This document shows, in pieces, positions 7,967-17,928 of a DNA stretch of 64,000 bases. Origin of the DNA: Vallitalea sp. GTDB taxonomy: Bacteria > Bacillota > Clostridia > Lachnospirales > Vallitaleaceae. The DNA lies in NCBI GenBank assembly GCA_025210515.1, contig JAOARM010000010.1, forward strand, positions 62,001-126,000. Direction: 5' to 3'. The translations under genes were made by a program, and so were the position numbers. The notes beneath the pieces were generated by a model that made no database searches, was not told where the DNA came from, and saw only the letters and a list, made by a program, of their open reading frames with translations. Within the stretch, counting starts at the first letter, position 1. Every line of letters starts with the position of its first letter.

Positions 7967-9292
7967 ATGAAGAAACTAATATTACTAAGTTTATTAATAA
8001 CATTAAATGTTATGGTTATCAATTGTTGTCAGATAACCTATATACATGCTACTGGATTGGAAAATGAAATAGAAAAAAATAACAACAAAGATAATGAAGG
8101 TATAGTAAGTGAATCCACATCTACAGAAGTAATAAAAAAAGAACCTATAGTATGCAATGAAATGTTAAATAGAGAGATTAAAAACCTTAAAATATTTAAT
8201 AAATATGGAAAAGAATTAAAAATAGGTTCAAAAGGAGAAATTGTTAAATCACTGCATATTGTTCTAAAATGGCTTAATTATGATGTGGACGATGAATCTT
8301 CAATATACACTGAGGAAACACAAAAAGCTATTATTAAGTTTCAAAAAGACCATAGTATGAAAGAAATTGGAGTTGTTGATAAACTTACATATATAAGATT
8401 AAATGACTATATTCATTACAGTAAGATTAAGTATGATTTTATAGATTATAATGTGAAAATAGGTGCTACTGAAGATTATTGGATTATTATTAATAAAACC
8501 ACCAATATACTGCAACTATACAAAGGAAAAAATAGGTTGAAAATATATCCTATAGCTACTGGAAGATACCCATCATTTACACCAGAAGGTAAGTTTGAAA
8601 TTTCTAATAAAATGATTAATGCAGGATGGAAACACATACCTGGTGGAGTAGCTACTAATCCATTAGGTTCACGTTGGATGGGATTAAGTGTTAAGAATCA
8701 CTATACTTATGGTATTCATGGTTGCGGTAGACCAGAAAGTATTGGAACTTATGCAAGTGCAGGGTGCATAAGAATGTACAATTTTCAATCAGAAGAATTA
8801 TATAATATAGTTTCTGTTCATACACCTGTTTGGATTGGAACTACAGATAAAATAGATAAGTGGATTAATGAATTGAATGAAATATATGACATTAATAAAG
8901 AAAAGCAATTACAAAAGCAAAAGGAGATAATTCAAAAGGAAAAAATTGAGAAACAAAAAAAGGAAGAAGAAGAAAAACTTAGACAAGAAGAAAAATTAAA
9001 ACAAGAGAATACATATAAAGAAATTATAGCAAATATGCTTGAGCCTTATATTGATAAGGCGATAATAGAATACTATGGAGAAGAAATATTAAATACTACA
9101 AGAACATTTAATAATATCAAAATTGATAAAATAAAAGAAAGAAAATATATGGTAATATTAGATATAAATATATGGATAAAAGACGAAGTAGATATTCCAA
9201 TATGTAAAGAAAGAATTAAATTCTCTATTGAACAAGGTCAGGTTAATATAGAAGAACACGAACATATAGGTTTTGAAAAAGTGCTTAATTAA
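7967..9292 (+). CDS. Secreted L,D-transpeptidase (YkuD) with peptidoglycan-binding domain
   Basis: Forms 3-3 cross-links in, or anchors proteins to, cell-wall peptidoglycan. The protein (441 residues) has a signal peptide (MKKLILLSLLITLNVMV), a PG_binding_1 domain (about 70-140), and a YkuD domain (about 165-300) with catalytic His251 and Cys267 in SAGCIRM. A strongly charged coiled coil (about 305-345) and a C-terminal domain of unknown function follow. I chose the ATG at 7967, which follows AAGGGG, over an in-frame TTG at 7946 that lacks a ribosome-binding site. The C-terminal coiled coil and extra domain are less usual for the family. Confidence 0.9.
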   Translation: MKKLILLSLLITLNVMVINCCQITYIHATGLENEIEKNNNKDNEGIVSESTSTEVIKKEPIVCNEMLNREIKNLKIFNKYGKELKIGSKGEIVKSLHIVLKWLNYDVDDESSIYTEETQKAIIKFQKDHSMKEIGVVDKLTYIRLNDYIHYSKIKYDFIDYNVKIGATEDYWIIINKTTNILQLYKGKNRLKIYPIATGRYPSFTPEGKFEISNKMINAGWKHIPGGVATNPLGSRWMGLSVKNHYTYGIHGCGRPESIGTYASAGCIRMYNFQSEELYNIVSVHTPVWIGTTDKIDKWINELNEIYDINKEKQLQKQKEIIQKEKIEKQKKEEEEKLRQEEKLKQENTYKEIIANMLEPYIDKAIIEYYGEEILNTTRTFNNIKIDKIKERKYMVILDINIWIKDEVDIPICKERIKFSIEQGQVNIEEHEHIGFEKVLN

Positions 9293-9503
9293 GTATATTA
9301 TTATTAGAGAAATTAGTAAAATGAATGAGCGATTTTACAATCTTCCATATTTATGTTATAATTATAGAAGAAATATAGAAGTAAGAAATATTAGTATCTG
9401 ATATACTAGATGCATGATGCATATTATTTCAAGTTGTTAAATGAAAGAATATTAATAAGCACATTCATATTTTGTGATATATTTAGTGTTTATAATATAA
9501 GTT

Positions 9504-9531
9504 TTGACATAAAAATAATTAGTAGTATGTA
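9504..9531 (+). promoter_or_regulatory. Promoter before the BCCT leader
   Basis: TTGACA (9504-9509), a 16-bp spacer, then TATGTA (9526-9531). A transcript starting near 9540 would run about 260 nt before the transporter gene. Confidence 0.5.
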
Positions 9532-9539
9532 GTTAAATA

Positions 9540-9679
9540 TATCGTTTATAGTGAAAATGTTTCTGAAAATATTATTTGGTATGAACTGGGGCTTGATTAG
9601 GGTCTGCATAATTGTAGGCAATGATCTATACTACTTTTAAATAAAGTGGTGTAATATGAGTATATATATGCGAAATATA
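9540..9679 (+). promoter_or_regulatory. Structured 5' leader of unknown class before the BCCT transporter
   Basis: This lies in the 509-bp gap after the L,D-transpeptidase gene. GTCTGC (9602-9607) can pair with GTAGGC (9614-9619). ACTACTTT (9630-9637) can pair with AAAGTGGT (9643-9650). A strong terminator follows at once. The order promoter, hairpins, terminator, gene suggests attenuation. It does not match the ydaO (c-di-AMP), glycine or guanidine consensus as I know them. The rest of the gap shows nothing. Confidence 0.4.
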
Positions 9680-9726
9680 AGCACTCTAACTCTTATCGGT
9701 TATATAAGAGTTGGAGTGCTTTTTTT
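9680..9726 (+). terminator. Strong terminator (possible attenuator) before the BCCT gene
   Basis: A 17-bp stem, 9680-9696 with 9704-9720, has one G-T pair and is followed by six T residues. It lies about 75 bp before the transporter start. Confidence 0.85.
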
Positions 9727-9801
9727 GTTATTGTATTTGCCAAATTATAAGGATGATTATATAAGGGCAATCTAAGATTTATAAAAACTAAGGAGGAAAA
9801 T

Positions 9802-11424
9802 ATGGGAAAAAATAGTTTGAAGAAGAAGTTATATGACAAAAATTTTACTAAATTTGGTTTTGATATGAATGTATTTGTATCGCTTGTTTCAGCAATTATG
9901 GTGATGGGCTTTATAATATTTACTATAACAAGACCAGAACAATCAGCAAGTAGTTTTGGTAAAATTAATGATTCTCTAAATAAAAATTTTAACTGGTTAT
10001 TTGTATTAACTATTAATTTATCTTTTGTATTTTTGATAATTACTGGGCTTTCGAAATTTGGTAAAATACGATTAGGTGGATTTAAAGCTAGGCCAGAATT
10101 CAGTAATTTTTCTTGGTATGCGATGTTATTTAGTGCAGGTATAGGAATCGGTATATTTTTCTATGGAGTGGCTGAGCCTATTTATCATATGAATATACCA
10201 ACAGAATTAAGTACAGGTTCTAAGTTTGACAACTTTAAAATTATGTATATGCATTGGGGAGCACATGCGTGGGCAATATATGCATTAGTTGCAATAGGTC
10301 TTGGTTACTTTGCTTATAATAAAAATCTACCATTCTCATTTAGAAGTTTATTCTATCCTTTAATAAAAGATAAGATTTTTGGTATTATAGGAGATATTAT
10401 TGATACAATAGCAGTTCTTTCAGTATTATTTGGTCTTGCTACTTCATTAGGTCTAGGAGCACAACAGATTAATTCAGGTCTTAACTATGTATTCGGTATT
10501 CCTATGAATTCTAGAGTACAAATCATTTTAATAGTTGCTATAACATTCGTAGCTACTTTATCAGTAGTTAGCGGTATATCTAAAGGAATTAAATTATTAA
10601 GTCAAGCAAATGCCATTATAAGTGGAATATTCTTAGGAGCTATCTTATTAATTGGATCAACAGGATTTATTTTTTCTACATACTTTTCTAGTTTTGGATT
10701 ATATATAAAAGAATTTTTTAATGTAGGGCTATATGTAGCAACAGATGTAGAATCTATCAAATGGCAAGGTGCATGGACCATTTTCTATTGGGCATGGTGG
10801 ATTTCTTGGACTCCATTTGTTGGAATATTTATCGCACGTATTTCAAAAGGTAGAACAATTAGGGAAATTGCTATTGGTACAGTTGTTATACCAACAATCA
10901 TTATAACTTTTGTTATGACAATATTAGGTGCAACAGGAATAAGATTGAATGAAATATATAACGGGGTAGTAGCGGAAGCAATTAATAATAACATGGCAAC
11001 ATCTATTTTTGAAATGATAAAATATCTTGTAGATTCACCTATTATACGTAATATATTATCTTGTGTTGCCATAGTTGCTATTGCATTATTTTTTGTTACT
11101 AGTAGTGATTCTGGATCTCTTGTAGTTGATAATTTAACAAGTGGTGGGAAGGAAGATTCTCCTAAGACACAGAGGGTATTTTGGGCACTTATGGAAGGTC
11201 TTATAGCTCTTTCAGTTTTACTTCTTGGAGGAGAAGCAGCACTTAAAACAATTCAATCAGCTGTAATAATAACTGCATTACCATTTTCAGTATTGTTAAT
11301 AATTATGATGTTTTCATTAAATAAAGAATTAGGAAAAAGCTATAAGAAGTATGAGTATAATAGAATGATTAAACTCAAGAAAAATATGGATAAAATTAGT
11401 CATGAGGACAAATATAAGATATAA
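9802..11424 (+). CDS. BCCT-family betaine/choline/carnitine transporter
   Basis: A 540-residue sodium- or proton-coupled importer of trimethylammonium compounds, for osmoprotection or as a methylamine nutrient. Twelve membrane segments can be followed. Family signatures are present: the glycine-rich segment FSAGIGIGIFFYGVAEPIYH, the MHWGAHAWAIYA block, and the aromatic substrate-site stretch FYWAWWISWTPFVGIFIARI. The start follows AAGGAGG. The structured leader and terminator just upstream suggest conditional expression. Exact substrate (betaine, choline or carnitine) cannot be set from sequence. Confidence 0.93.
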   Translation: MGKNSLKKKLYDKNFTKFGFDMNVFVSLVSAIMVMGFIIFTITRPEQSASSFGKINDSLNKNFNWLFVLTINLSFVFLIITGLSKFGKIRLGGFKARPEFSNFSWYAMLFSAGIGIGIFFYGVAEPIYHMNIPTELSTGSKFDNFKIMYMHWGAHAWAIYALVAIGLGYFAYNKNLPFSFRSLFYPLIKDKIFGIIGDIIDTIAVLSVLFGLATSLGLGAQQINSGLNYVFGIPMNSRVQIILIVAITFVATLSVVSGISKGIKLLSQANAIISGIFLGAILLIGSTGFIFSTYFSSFGLYIKEFFNVGLYVATDVESIKWQGAWTIFYWAWWISWTPFVGIFIARISKGRTIREIAIGTVVIPTIIITFVMTILGATGIRLNEIYNGVVAEAINNNMATSIFEMIKYLVDSPIIRNILSCVAIVAIALFFVTSSDSGSLVVDNLTSGGKEDSPKTQRVFWALMEGLIALSVLLLGGEAALKTIQSAVIITALPFSVLLIIMMFSLNKELGKSYKKYEYNRMIKLKKNMDKISHEDKYKI

Positions 11425-11517
11425 TAAGTAAGGTGTATAAAAACTAGGCGTTAACATATCCTATATAAAAACAGTTAAATTATATGTTTAATTATTATAG
11501 TTATGGAGGTAATATTT

Positions 11518-12492
11518 TTGGCAAGAATTTTTGAAAAACCTACAATTTTATTAAGTAAGTGTATAGAACATGAACCATGTCGATATGACAAAACCATGAT
11601 AAAAAGTGAAGTAATAAGAAGATTAATGCCTTACGTAAAGTATATAACAGTATGTCCAGAATCAGATATAGGATTACCAATACCTAGACAAGCATTAAGA
11701 ATAATTGTAGCTGGTGAAGATTCTAAACTCGTATTTTCTAAAAGTGGAGAAGATATAACTGATAAAATGAAAGAATTTAGTCATGAGTTTCTAGAAGATT
11801 TATCAAGCCAAGAAATACATGGAGCTATTCTTAAAAGCCGTTCTCCATCATGTGGTATTAAAGATGTTAAAACATATAAAAGCTGTGGAAAATCTTGTGC
11901 ATTATCCAAAAAGACTAGTGGATTATTTGCTGAATCATTTATAGAAAAATACCCAGATACTCCTATAGAAGATGAAGGAAGACTCACTAATTATAATATT
12001 AGAGAGCATTTCTTCACTAGAATTTTTACCCTAGCAGATTTTAAATCTATAAAAGATAGTAAAAGTATAAATGAGCTAATAAAATTTCAGAGTAAAAACA
12101 AGTATTTGCTAATGGCACATAGTCCAGGTAATTTGAAAATATTGGGTAAACTGACAGCAAATAATAGTAATTTAGATATTACTGAGATATTTGATGCTTA
12201 TGAGTGTTACCTTAATAAAGCATTGGCTAATCGCCCTAGCCCAATGAGAAATGTTAATATGTTACTTCATTTATTTGGATATTTTTCAAAAGATATCACT
12301 AAAGATGAAAAAGTATTCTTTCTAGATAATTTAGAGAGCTATGCTGACAGAAAAGTACCCTTCTCCGTTCCACTAGCTATTATTCACGCATGGGTAATTA
12401 GATTTGAAAATGAATATTTATTAAATCAAACCATATTTGAAGCATTCCCATCTGAATTAATAGAAGTAACTGATTCTGGAAAAGGGTTATAG
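11518..12492 (+). CDS. DUF523 and DUF1722 (YbgA-like) domain protein
   Basis: Residues about 5-145 match the DUF523 pattern, with conserved cysteines in LLSKCIEHEPCRYD and SPSCGIKDVKTYKSCGKSC. Residues about 190-310 match DUF1722/YbgA. The biochemical role is unknown; the cysteines suggest metal or cluster binding. The frame extends to ATG 11503, but that codon lies inside the GGAGG box, so I place the start at TTG 11518. The gene ends 4 bp before the convergent diguanylate cyclase gene, and I see no terminator between them. Confidence 0.85.
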   Translation: MARIFEKPTILLSKCIEHEPCRYDKTMIKSEVIRRLMPYVKYITVCPESDIGLPIPRQALRIIVAGEDSKLVFSKSGEDITDKMKEFSHEFLEDLSSQEIHGAILKSRSPSCGIKDVKTYKSCGKSCALSKKTSGLFAESFIEKYPDTPIEDEGRLTNYNIREHFFTRIFTLADFKSIKDSKSINELIKFQSKNKYLLMAHSPGNLKILGKLTANNSNLDITEIFDAYECYLNKALANRPSPMRNVNMLLHLFGYFSKDITKDEKVFFLDNLESYADRKVPFSVPLAIIHAWVIRFENEYLLNQTIFEAFPSELIEVTDSGKGL

Positions 12493-12496
12493 ATCT

Positions 12497-14443
12497 TTAA
12501 TTATAGTAGAAAAATGTATTTTTTCCTTCTTGTTTTGCATGGTACATAGCTTGGTCAGCATAGTTAATGAGTTGCTCTTTGTCAACGCCGTCAGCTGGAT
12601 ATACTGATATTCCAATGCTAATACCAACCTTAACTTGTTCACCTGTAGATAGTTTAATAGGTTTGCTTACAGAGTGAATTATATTTTTAGTAATTTTTGA
12701 ACAATCTTTTAGTTGCTGAAAAGGTAGTATGATAAGAAATTCATCGCCGCCTATTCTATATACTCTAGTATTATTAGATGAATTTAATCTCTTAGAGACT
12801 TGTTGTAGAACGTAATCACCAGCATTATGTCCATACATGTCATTGATTGACTTAAATTCATCTAAATCTGTATATAATAAAGCAAATTTATCATATCTCT
12901 TAAATTCATCGTAATCAAGATTAAATTTATGACGATTATTTAACCCTGTAACTTCATCATGATAAGCCATATAGGAATTTTTTTCTATATCTCTTACATA
13001 TTTAGTTACATCGTTAATAAAACATATAATTTCAGTAGCTTCATTATTATTATATTTTTCAATGTCTGGTATCACTATTACTTCGTAACAAATATTATCA
13101 TGATCATATTCAAAGCTAACTTTTTCATTGTTAAAAGCTTTATGCAAGTAAGGTGTAACAGCTTTTACAAATGGCTTGTCATATAAAGTATCAAGAGCTC
13201 TAGGATTTGTTTCCATTCCTACATATTTATCAGGTTCTATTAAGCGCCCTTCATTAAATGTCACTATAATATTACCATCATTATTTTTAGTACATCTGAA
13301 TATGAAATCAGGAACATTAGTAATTGCATCTTTAAATTTCTCAATGGCTTTAATTCGTTGCTGTTTATTTCTTAATAGTATGTCATAAGTTTTAAGCTCA
13401 TATCTTAGAAAATAGGAAAGAGCAGCGCTGATTATAATACTTATAACGATAAGGTGTATAATAAAAGTTGGTGAAAAATATTCAAAGAAGGATGTATTAA
13501 GTATAGTACATATATATTTATCATCTATTAATGGAACTATACTAAGTTTGTATGGTTCTCCTTTGTATTTTATATCAAAATATTTGATATCTTTAATGTC
13601 ATCAAATTGAGATGGAGATAAATCAAATGATAGAAAATCTTCCCAATGGAGATTACCATATGTTATAATCGGTTCTATTGGGTCACCAGAAATTTTATTA
13701 TAATACTCCAGTAAACTTTTTTGACTAACAACGCCTACTTTTTCGATACTTTTAATTTGTTCACTATAGTCATCTAGTAAATGATTTAAGTTCATAGTAC
13801 TTGATTTAGAGTAGGATGCTTCTGAAACAGTAGCATTAATTATATATTTTTGTTTATCATTATAATAATAGGCATACTTATAATAAGTTTTATAACCTGT
13901 TGCTTTAGAATGAATATATGAATATGCTTTTGGACCTACCCAAAAGTTATTAATTGTTTTACCTTTTGGTAACTTAACAGTCCCCAACTTATACATTTGT
14001 TTAAAAGCAGTATTCCAAAATCCCCAACGTTCAGTACTTACACCGACTTCCTCAGGAAATGTTGAGTATACAATATATATTTGGTCGTCGTTTTTATCTT
14101 TGCTTAATATAGTTAAGTCAGAAAGAGCATATTTGTTTCTGTAGTTAACCAATAGATCTTGAGTGATATCAGATAATGGAATATTAGTGAAATCTTCATT
14201 AATACTAAGTAGTTTGTAATATAAACTTTCTTCTTCTGTTTCTTCTTCTTGTTTAGCTAATCTATAATTTTCTTCAATAGATATTTTTATTGAAGATGAT
14301 AACATTTTTAGTAATTCATTTTGCTTGGATTTTATATTGCCCATCATAAGGAAATAAGTTGAAATAAATGTAGTTAAAATTATAGTAAAAAAAACAATAA
14401 GTTGTTTTACAAGTTTTCTATTAATCATATTGGAAATGTTCAT
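12497..14443 (-). CDS. Membrane diguanylate cyclase with extracytoplasmic sensor and PAS-like domain
   Basis: Makes c-di-GMP from two GTP. The 648 residues comprise a membrane segment (about 12-34), a large extracytoplasmic region (about 35-325), a second membrane segment (about 326-348), a PAS-like region (about 370-475) and a GGDEF domain (about 490-648). The active loop RIGGDEF is intact and DLDEFKSIND carries the metal-binding Asp. No RxxD inhibitory site precedes the loop (the residues there are NNTR), so product inhibition is probably absent. Translation starts just after a GGAGGTCTG-type site read on the minus strand. The sensed ligand is unknown. Confidence 0.93.
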   Translation of the reverse strand: MNISNMINRKLVKQLIVFFTIILTTFISTYFLMMGNIKSKQNELLKMLSSSIKISIEENYRLAKQEEETEEESLYYKLLSINEDFTNIPLSDITQDLLVNYRNKYALSDLTILSKDKNDDQIYIVYSTFPEEVGVSTERWGFWNTAFKQMYKLGTVKLPKGKTINNFWVGPKAYSYIHSKATGYKTYYKYAYYYNDKQKYIINATVSEASYSKSSTMNLNHLLDDYSEQIKSIEKVGVVSQKSLLEYYNKISGDPIEPIITYGNLHWEDFLSFDLSPSQFDDIKDIKYFDIKYKGEPYKLSIVPLIDDKYICTILNTSFFEYFSPTFIIHLIVISIIISAALSYFLRYELKTYDILLRNKQQRIKAIEKFKDAITNVPDFIFRCTKNNDGNIIVTFNEGRLIEPDKYVGMETNPRALDTLYDKPFVKAVTPYLHKAFNNEKVSFEYDHDNICYEVIVIPDIEKYNNNEATEIICFINDVTKYVRDIEKNSYMAYHDEVTGLNNRHKFNLDYDEFKRYDKFALLYTDLDEFKSINDMYGHNAGDYVLQQVSKRLNSSNNTRVYRIGGDEFLIILPFQQLKDCSKITKNIIHSVSKPIKLSTGEQVKVGISIGISVYPADGVDKEQLINYADQAMYHAKQEGKNTFFYYN

Positions 14444-14689
14444 TGCAGACCTCCAAACAACAAGTAGTAATATATATCTAGTAATATTAATTACATTATA
14501 CCATAGTTATAAAGTCTATGACATATATATTAATGATAAAATAATAGTTTTTGTGGAAATAAGTATTAAAATACATATTACCTGTGAATAACCTATAAAA
14601 TGATAATTTGATTGTAATATAGTTGTATATAATAGTCTCAAAATGTTATAATAAATATCAATAAACAACTAGTAAGGATGAACTTAATA

Positions 14690-15880
14690 ATGAAAGAAAT
14701 TAAAATAAAAGTTAAGAAAAAATATAAAGAAAAATTAATAAAAGGATATCCACTAATACAAAAAGATGCCTTAATAAATAATAATTATCTCATTCAAGAA
14801 GGAGATATAATAAAACTCATGGATGAAAATAATAAATTTATTGCAAAAGGCTATTATGGTAAACAAAATAAAGGAAATGGATGGATACTAAGTTATAATG
14901 AGAATGAGACAATAGATTATAACTATTTTAAAAATAAGATACAACAAGCTATAAATCTGAGAAAAAAAATGTATGATAATAAAGATACTAATGCATTTAG
15001 AGTTTTTAATGGTGAAGGAGATAATATTGGAGGATTAACAATTGATTATTATGATGGATATTATTTAATTAATTGGTATAGTCAAGGAATATTCAAGTTT
15101 AGTGATTATATAATTAATGCATTAGAAAGTTTAGTGGATTATAAAGCGATTTATCAAAAGAAGAGGTTTAATATAGGTGGAAAATATATAGAAGAAGATT
15201 GTTTTGTTAAAGGAATTAAAGCTGAATTTCCGATTATCGTTAAAGAAAATGGAGTTAATTTTGCTGTATATCTTAATGAAGGAGCTATGGTCGGCTTTTT
15301 TATGGATCAAAGAGATGTAAGAAATACTATTAAAAATAATTATTCTAAAAATAAAACGGTATTAAATACTTTTTCATATACTGGTGCCTTTTCTGTATTT
15401 AGTGCATTAGGTGGTGCTAAGAAAACAACAAGTGTTGATTTAGCTAAGAGAAGCAGGAAAAAGACAATAGAACATTTTAATATTAATAATATAGTTTGTG
15501 AAGAACAGGAAATTATAGTAGAAGATGTCTTTAAATATTTCAAATATGCAATGAAAAAGAATTTAAAATTTGATATGGTAATAGTTGATCCTCCTAGCTT
15601 TGCCAAATCAAAAAAATATACTTTCAGTGCATCAAAAGATTATACCGATCTATTGAAGCAGATTATTGAAATCACTAGTGAAAAAGGTATAATAGTTGCT
15701 TCAACTAATTGCAGTTCTTTTAATATGGAAACATTTAAAAGCTATATTGATAAAGCATTTGTAGAAACTAATAATGAATATAAAATATTAGAAGAATTCT
15801 CATTACCTTCTGATTATAGAGTTCATCCTAATTATAGAGAAGGAAATTATCTTAAAGTAGTATTTATTAAGAGAGTGTAA
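14690..15880 (+). CDS. RlmI/RlmK-type 23S rRNA m5C methyltransferase with PUA domain
   Basis: A class I methyltransferase that probably makes a 5-methylcytosine in 23S rRNA. Residues about 1-75 are a PUA RNA-binding domain. The catalytic domain carries NTFSYTGAFSVFSALGGA (SAM motif I region) and MVIVDPPSFAKSK (motif IV, with the PPSF signature), then NCSSF (motif VI) with the catalytic Cys. ATG 14678 touches the AAGG box, so the ATG 12 bp downstream at 14690 is the better start. It is divergent from the diguanylate cyclase gene and probably cotranscribed with the next gene, 28 bp downstream. Confidence 0.88.
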   Translation: MKEIKIKVKKKYKEKLIKGYPLIQKDALINNNYLIQEGDIIKLMDENNKFIAKGYYGKQNKGNGWILSYNENETIDYNYFKNKIQQAINLRKKMYDNKDTNAFRVFNGEGDNIGGLTIDYYDGYYLINWYSQGIFKFSDYIINALESLVDYKAIYQKKRFNIGGKYIEEDCFVKGIKAEFPIIVKENGVNFAVYLNEGAMVGFFMDQRDVRNTIKNNYSKNKTVLNTFSYTGAFSVFSALGGAKKTTSVDLAKRSRKKTIEHFNINNIVCEEQEIIVEDVFKYFKYAMKKNLKFDMVIVDPPSFAKSKKYTFSASKDYTDLLKQIIEITSEKGIIVASTNCSSFNMETFKSYIDKAFVETNNEYKILEEFSLPSDYRVHPNYREGNYLKVVFIKRV

Positions 15881-15908
15881 GTTGTAAGTTTTTGAAGGAG
15901 ATAGATAT

Positions 15909-16862
15909 ATGAATGAAAAAAACAAGGAATCAATTGATAGTTACCTAAACACTTATTATGATATAAAAAAACAAATACAGATTCCTCTATCAAATGAATT
16001 AATTAAAATAATTGCTCTATTATATAATATATCTAATAAACCTTTTCAAGTGGAATTATTTGAGGAAATAGGGGAGCGTATTAACAAAAAGATTGGTTAT
16101 TCTAGTAATGCTGGAGAGATGCCATATGTTATGGGAACTATACTAAATATAAAATACGAATATCCATTTACAGAGATTAACAGGTTATTACACATTATAA
16201 AAATTATAGAACAATACGAGTTATATAAAGATTATAGTCTATTTATTGCATGTATTTTATTAGATGAAGATAATATAAAAGATAGATTAGAAAAATCAAG
16301 AAATACTTTTTATAATATGCAAGATCGCCATTCTTTTATAACTGGAGAAGATGATTTTACTTTTTCTATATTGTTATCAGAACTAAGTAAAGATACTAAT
16401 GCTTTGATGGATGATGTAGAATATTATTATAGAGCATTAGCAAAAGATTGTTTTAAAAGAGGTAATTCATTACAATTATTGTCTCATGTAGTCACTCTGA
16501 TGGAAAATGATAACAAAGATAAAGCAATTGAAAATTGTATTTACATATACAAAGTTATGAAACAACACAGAATGAAGATTAAAGATATTATATATGCTCT
16601 TATTGGTGTTATGAGTACCGTAATGGAAGAACAACAAGAATTAATAATTGTAGAGATAAAAGAAGTAATGGAATATCTAAACAATACTAAGCTTTTTAAA
16701 AAAAGCAAAGAATTTAATTGTATTATGGGGATTTTTACAGTAATTAAATTACAAGAATATGATAGCAAGGGACTTTATCATATTGGTAATACAAGTAAAA
16801 AAACAATTTCATATTCACTGTTAATTGCTATATTATCTAATCTATTACCAATAAATCATTAG
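15909..16862 (+). CDS. DUF4003-like protein of unknown function
   Basis: A 317-residue, largely alpha-helical cytoplasmic protein without signal peptide or membrane segments. The layout (N-terminal helical repeats, an FITGEDDFTFSILLS centre, and a short ISYSLLIAILSNLL tail) resembles DUF4003 proteins of Firmicutes, by recollection only. GAAGGAG precedes the ATG. It follows the rRNA methyltransferase gene by 28 bp, so the two are probably in one operon. No catalytic motif is visible. Confidence 0.6.
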   Translation: MNEKNKESIDSYLNTYYDIKKQIQIPLSNELIKIIALLYNISNKPFQVELFEEIGERINKKIGYSSNAGEMPYVMGTILNIKYEYPFTEINRLLHIIKIIEQYELYKDYSLFIACILLDEDNIKDRLEKSRNTFYNMQDRHSFITGEDDFTFSILLSELSKDTNALMDDVEYYYRALAKDCFKRGNSLQLLSHVVTLMENDNKDKAIENCIYIYKVMKQHRMKIKDIIYALIGVMSTVMEEQQELIIVEIKEVMEYLNNTKLFKKSKEFNCIMGIFTVIKLQEYDSKGLYHIGNTSKKTISYSLLIAILSNLLPINH

Positions 16863-16956
16863 ATTAAATTCATTACTTAATATAAAATACCACTTGCTTT
16901 TTCTTGTTATATAATGTAATATAATTGCATAATTACATTAGATTAATCAAATATTG

Positions 16957-17030
16957 TTATCCCGTATAAATCTGGTAATATGGACCAGATGTTTCTACAA
17001 ACTGCCATAAACAGTTACAGGCTACGAGAT
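16957..17030 (+). promoter_or_regulatory. Guanine-class purine riboswitch
   Basis: The purine aptamer core is clear: CCGTATAA at the start of P1/J1-2, AATATGG, GTTTCTAC, CATAAACAG in place of the usual CCGTAAA, and GGCTACGAG closing P1. The base before TACG at the specificity position is C, which selects guanine (or hypoxanthine) over adenine. A terminator at 17149-17175 is the likely expression platform, so purine excess should shut down xpt and perhaps the importer operon. Confidence 0.9.
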
Positions 17031-17148
17031 TATTTATATATTACATTTTTCGTAATATATAATTTTAATATATATTAATAGGATTACTAACTTATTCTAT
17101 TTTATATGTATTAATATTATATATTAACTTAGTATATAGATATTCTTA

Positions 17149-17175
17149 CCTTGCCTGTATAGGCAAGGTTTTTTT
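17149..17175 (+). terminator. Terminator of the guanine riboswitch
   Basis: CCTTGCCT (17149-17156), a GTAT loop, AGGCAAGG (17161-17168) and seven T residues. Confidence 0.9.
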
Positions 17176-17266
17176 GATTATATGAAACATGAATACATAC
17201 TATGAAAAATTTATATTGGGCTAGAATCATATAAGGTAATATATAACATGTATAGGAGAGAAAATA

Positions 17267-17842
17267 ATGAAGTACTTACAAGATAGAATTTTAACAGATG
17301 GTAGAGTTGAAGGAACAGATATATTGAAAGTTGATTCGTTTCTTAATCATCAGATTGACGTAGAATTAATGAATGAAATAGGTAAAGAGTTCAATGAAAG
17401 ATTTAAAGAACATAATATCACAAAAATCTTAACTATTGAAGCTTCTGGTATAGCTATTGCAACTATAGCTGCACAGTACTTCAAAGTTCCTGTTGTATTT
17501 GCTAAGAAAACAGAATCAAGAAATCTAGATAAAGATACTTATGAGAGTAGTGTATATTCTTTTACAAAAGATAAAACTTATAAAATAAGAGTATCCAAGA
17601 AATATATAAATGATAAAGATAATGTTTTAATTCTTGATGATTTTTTAGCTAACGGAAAAGCGGCAAATGGTTTAATAGATATCGTTAATCAATCAAAAGC
17701 TAATGTATGTGGAATTGGCATTGTTATAGAAAAAGGTTTTCAAGATGGAGGTAAAAAATTAAGAGATAAAGGAATTAACGTTCAATCTCTTGCAATAATA
17801 GATAGATTTGAAGATGGAAATGTTAAATTCTCAGCATGTTAA
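17267..17842 (+). CDS. xpt: Xanthine phosphoribosyltransferase
   Basis: Salvages xanthine (and guanine) to the nucleotide with PRPP in the cytoplasm. The 191 residues match the usual Xpt length. The PRPP-binding loop [14 protein letters not shown], the N-terminal [20 protein letters not shown] and the [15 protein letters not shown] segment are characteristic. The start follows AGGAGAG. The guanine riboswitch and its terminator lie directly upstream, and a nucleoside importer operon lies directly downstream, giving a coherent purine salvage module. Confidence 0.95.
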   Translation: MKYLQDRILTDGRVEGTDILKVDSFLNHQIDVELMNEIGKEFNERFKEHNITKILTIEASGIAIATIAAQYFKVPVVFAKKTESRNLDKDTYESSVYSFTKDKTYKIRVSKKYINDKDNVLILDDFLANGKAANGLIDIVNQSKANVCGIGIVIEKGFQDGGKKLRDKGINVQSLAIIDRFEDGNVKFSAC

Positions 17843-17928
17843 TACAGTAATAATTAGTAATTGTATTTAAGTATATAACTACAATATAATTACAACAATT
17901 ATAAATTAAAAAATGGAGGATCTATATA

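Noticed and set aside
4858..9800. Further SCC-like cassettes in tandem after attR
   Set aside because: I saw no third copy of the 17-mer or of the TGCGGTTTTT ends in this stretch, so the XRE and AraC genes are not assigned to a cassette.
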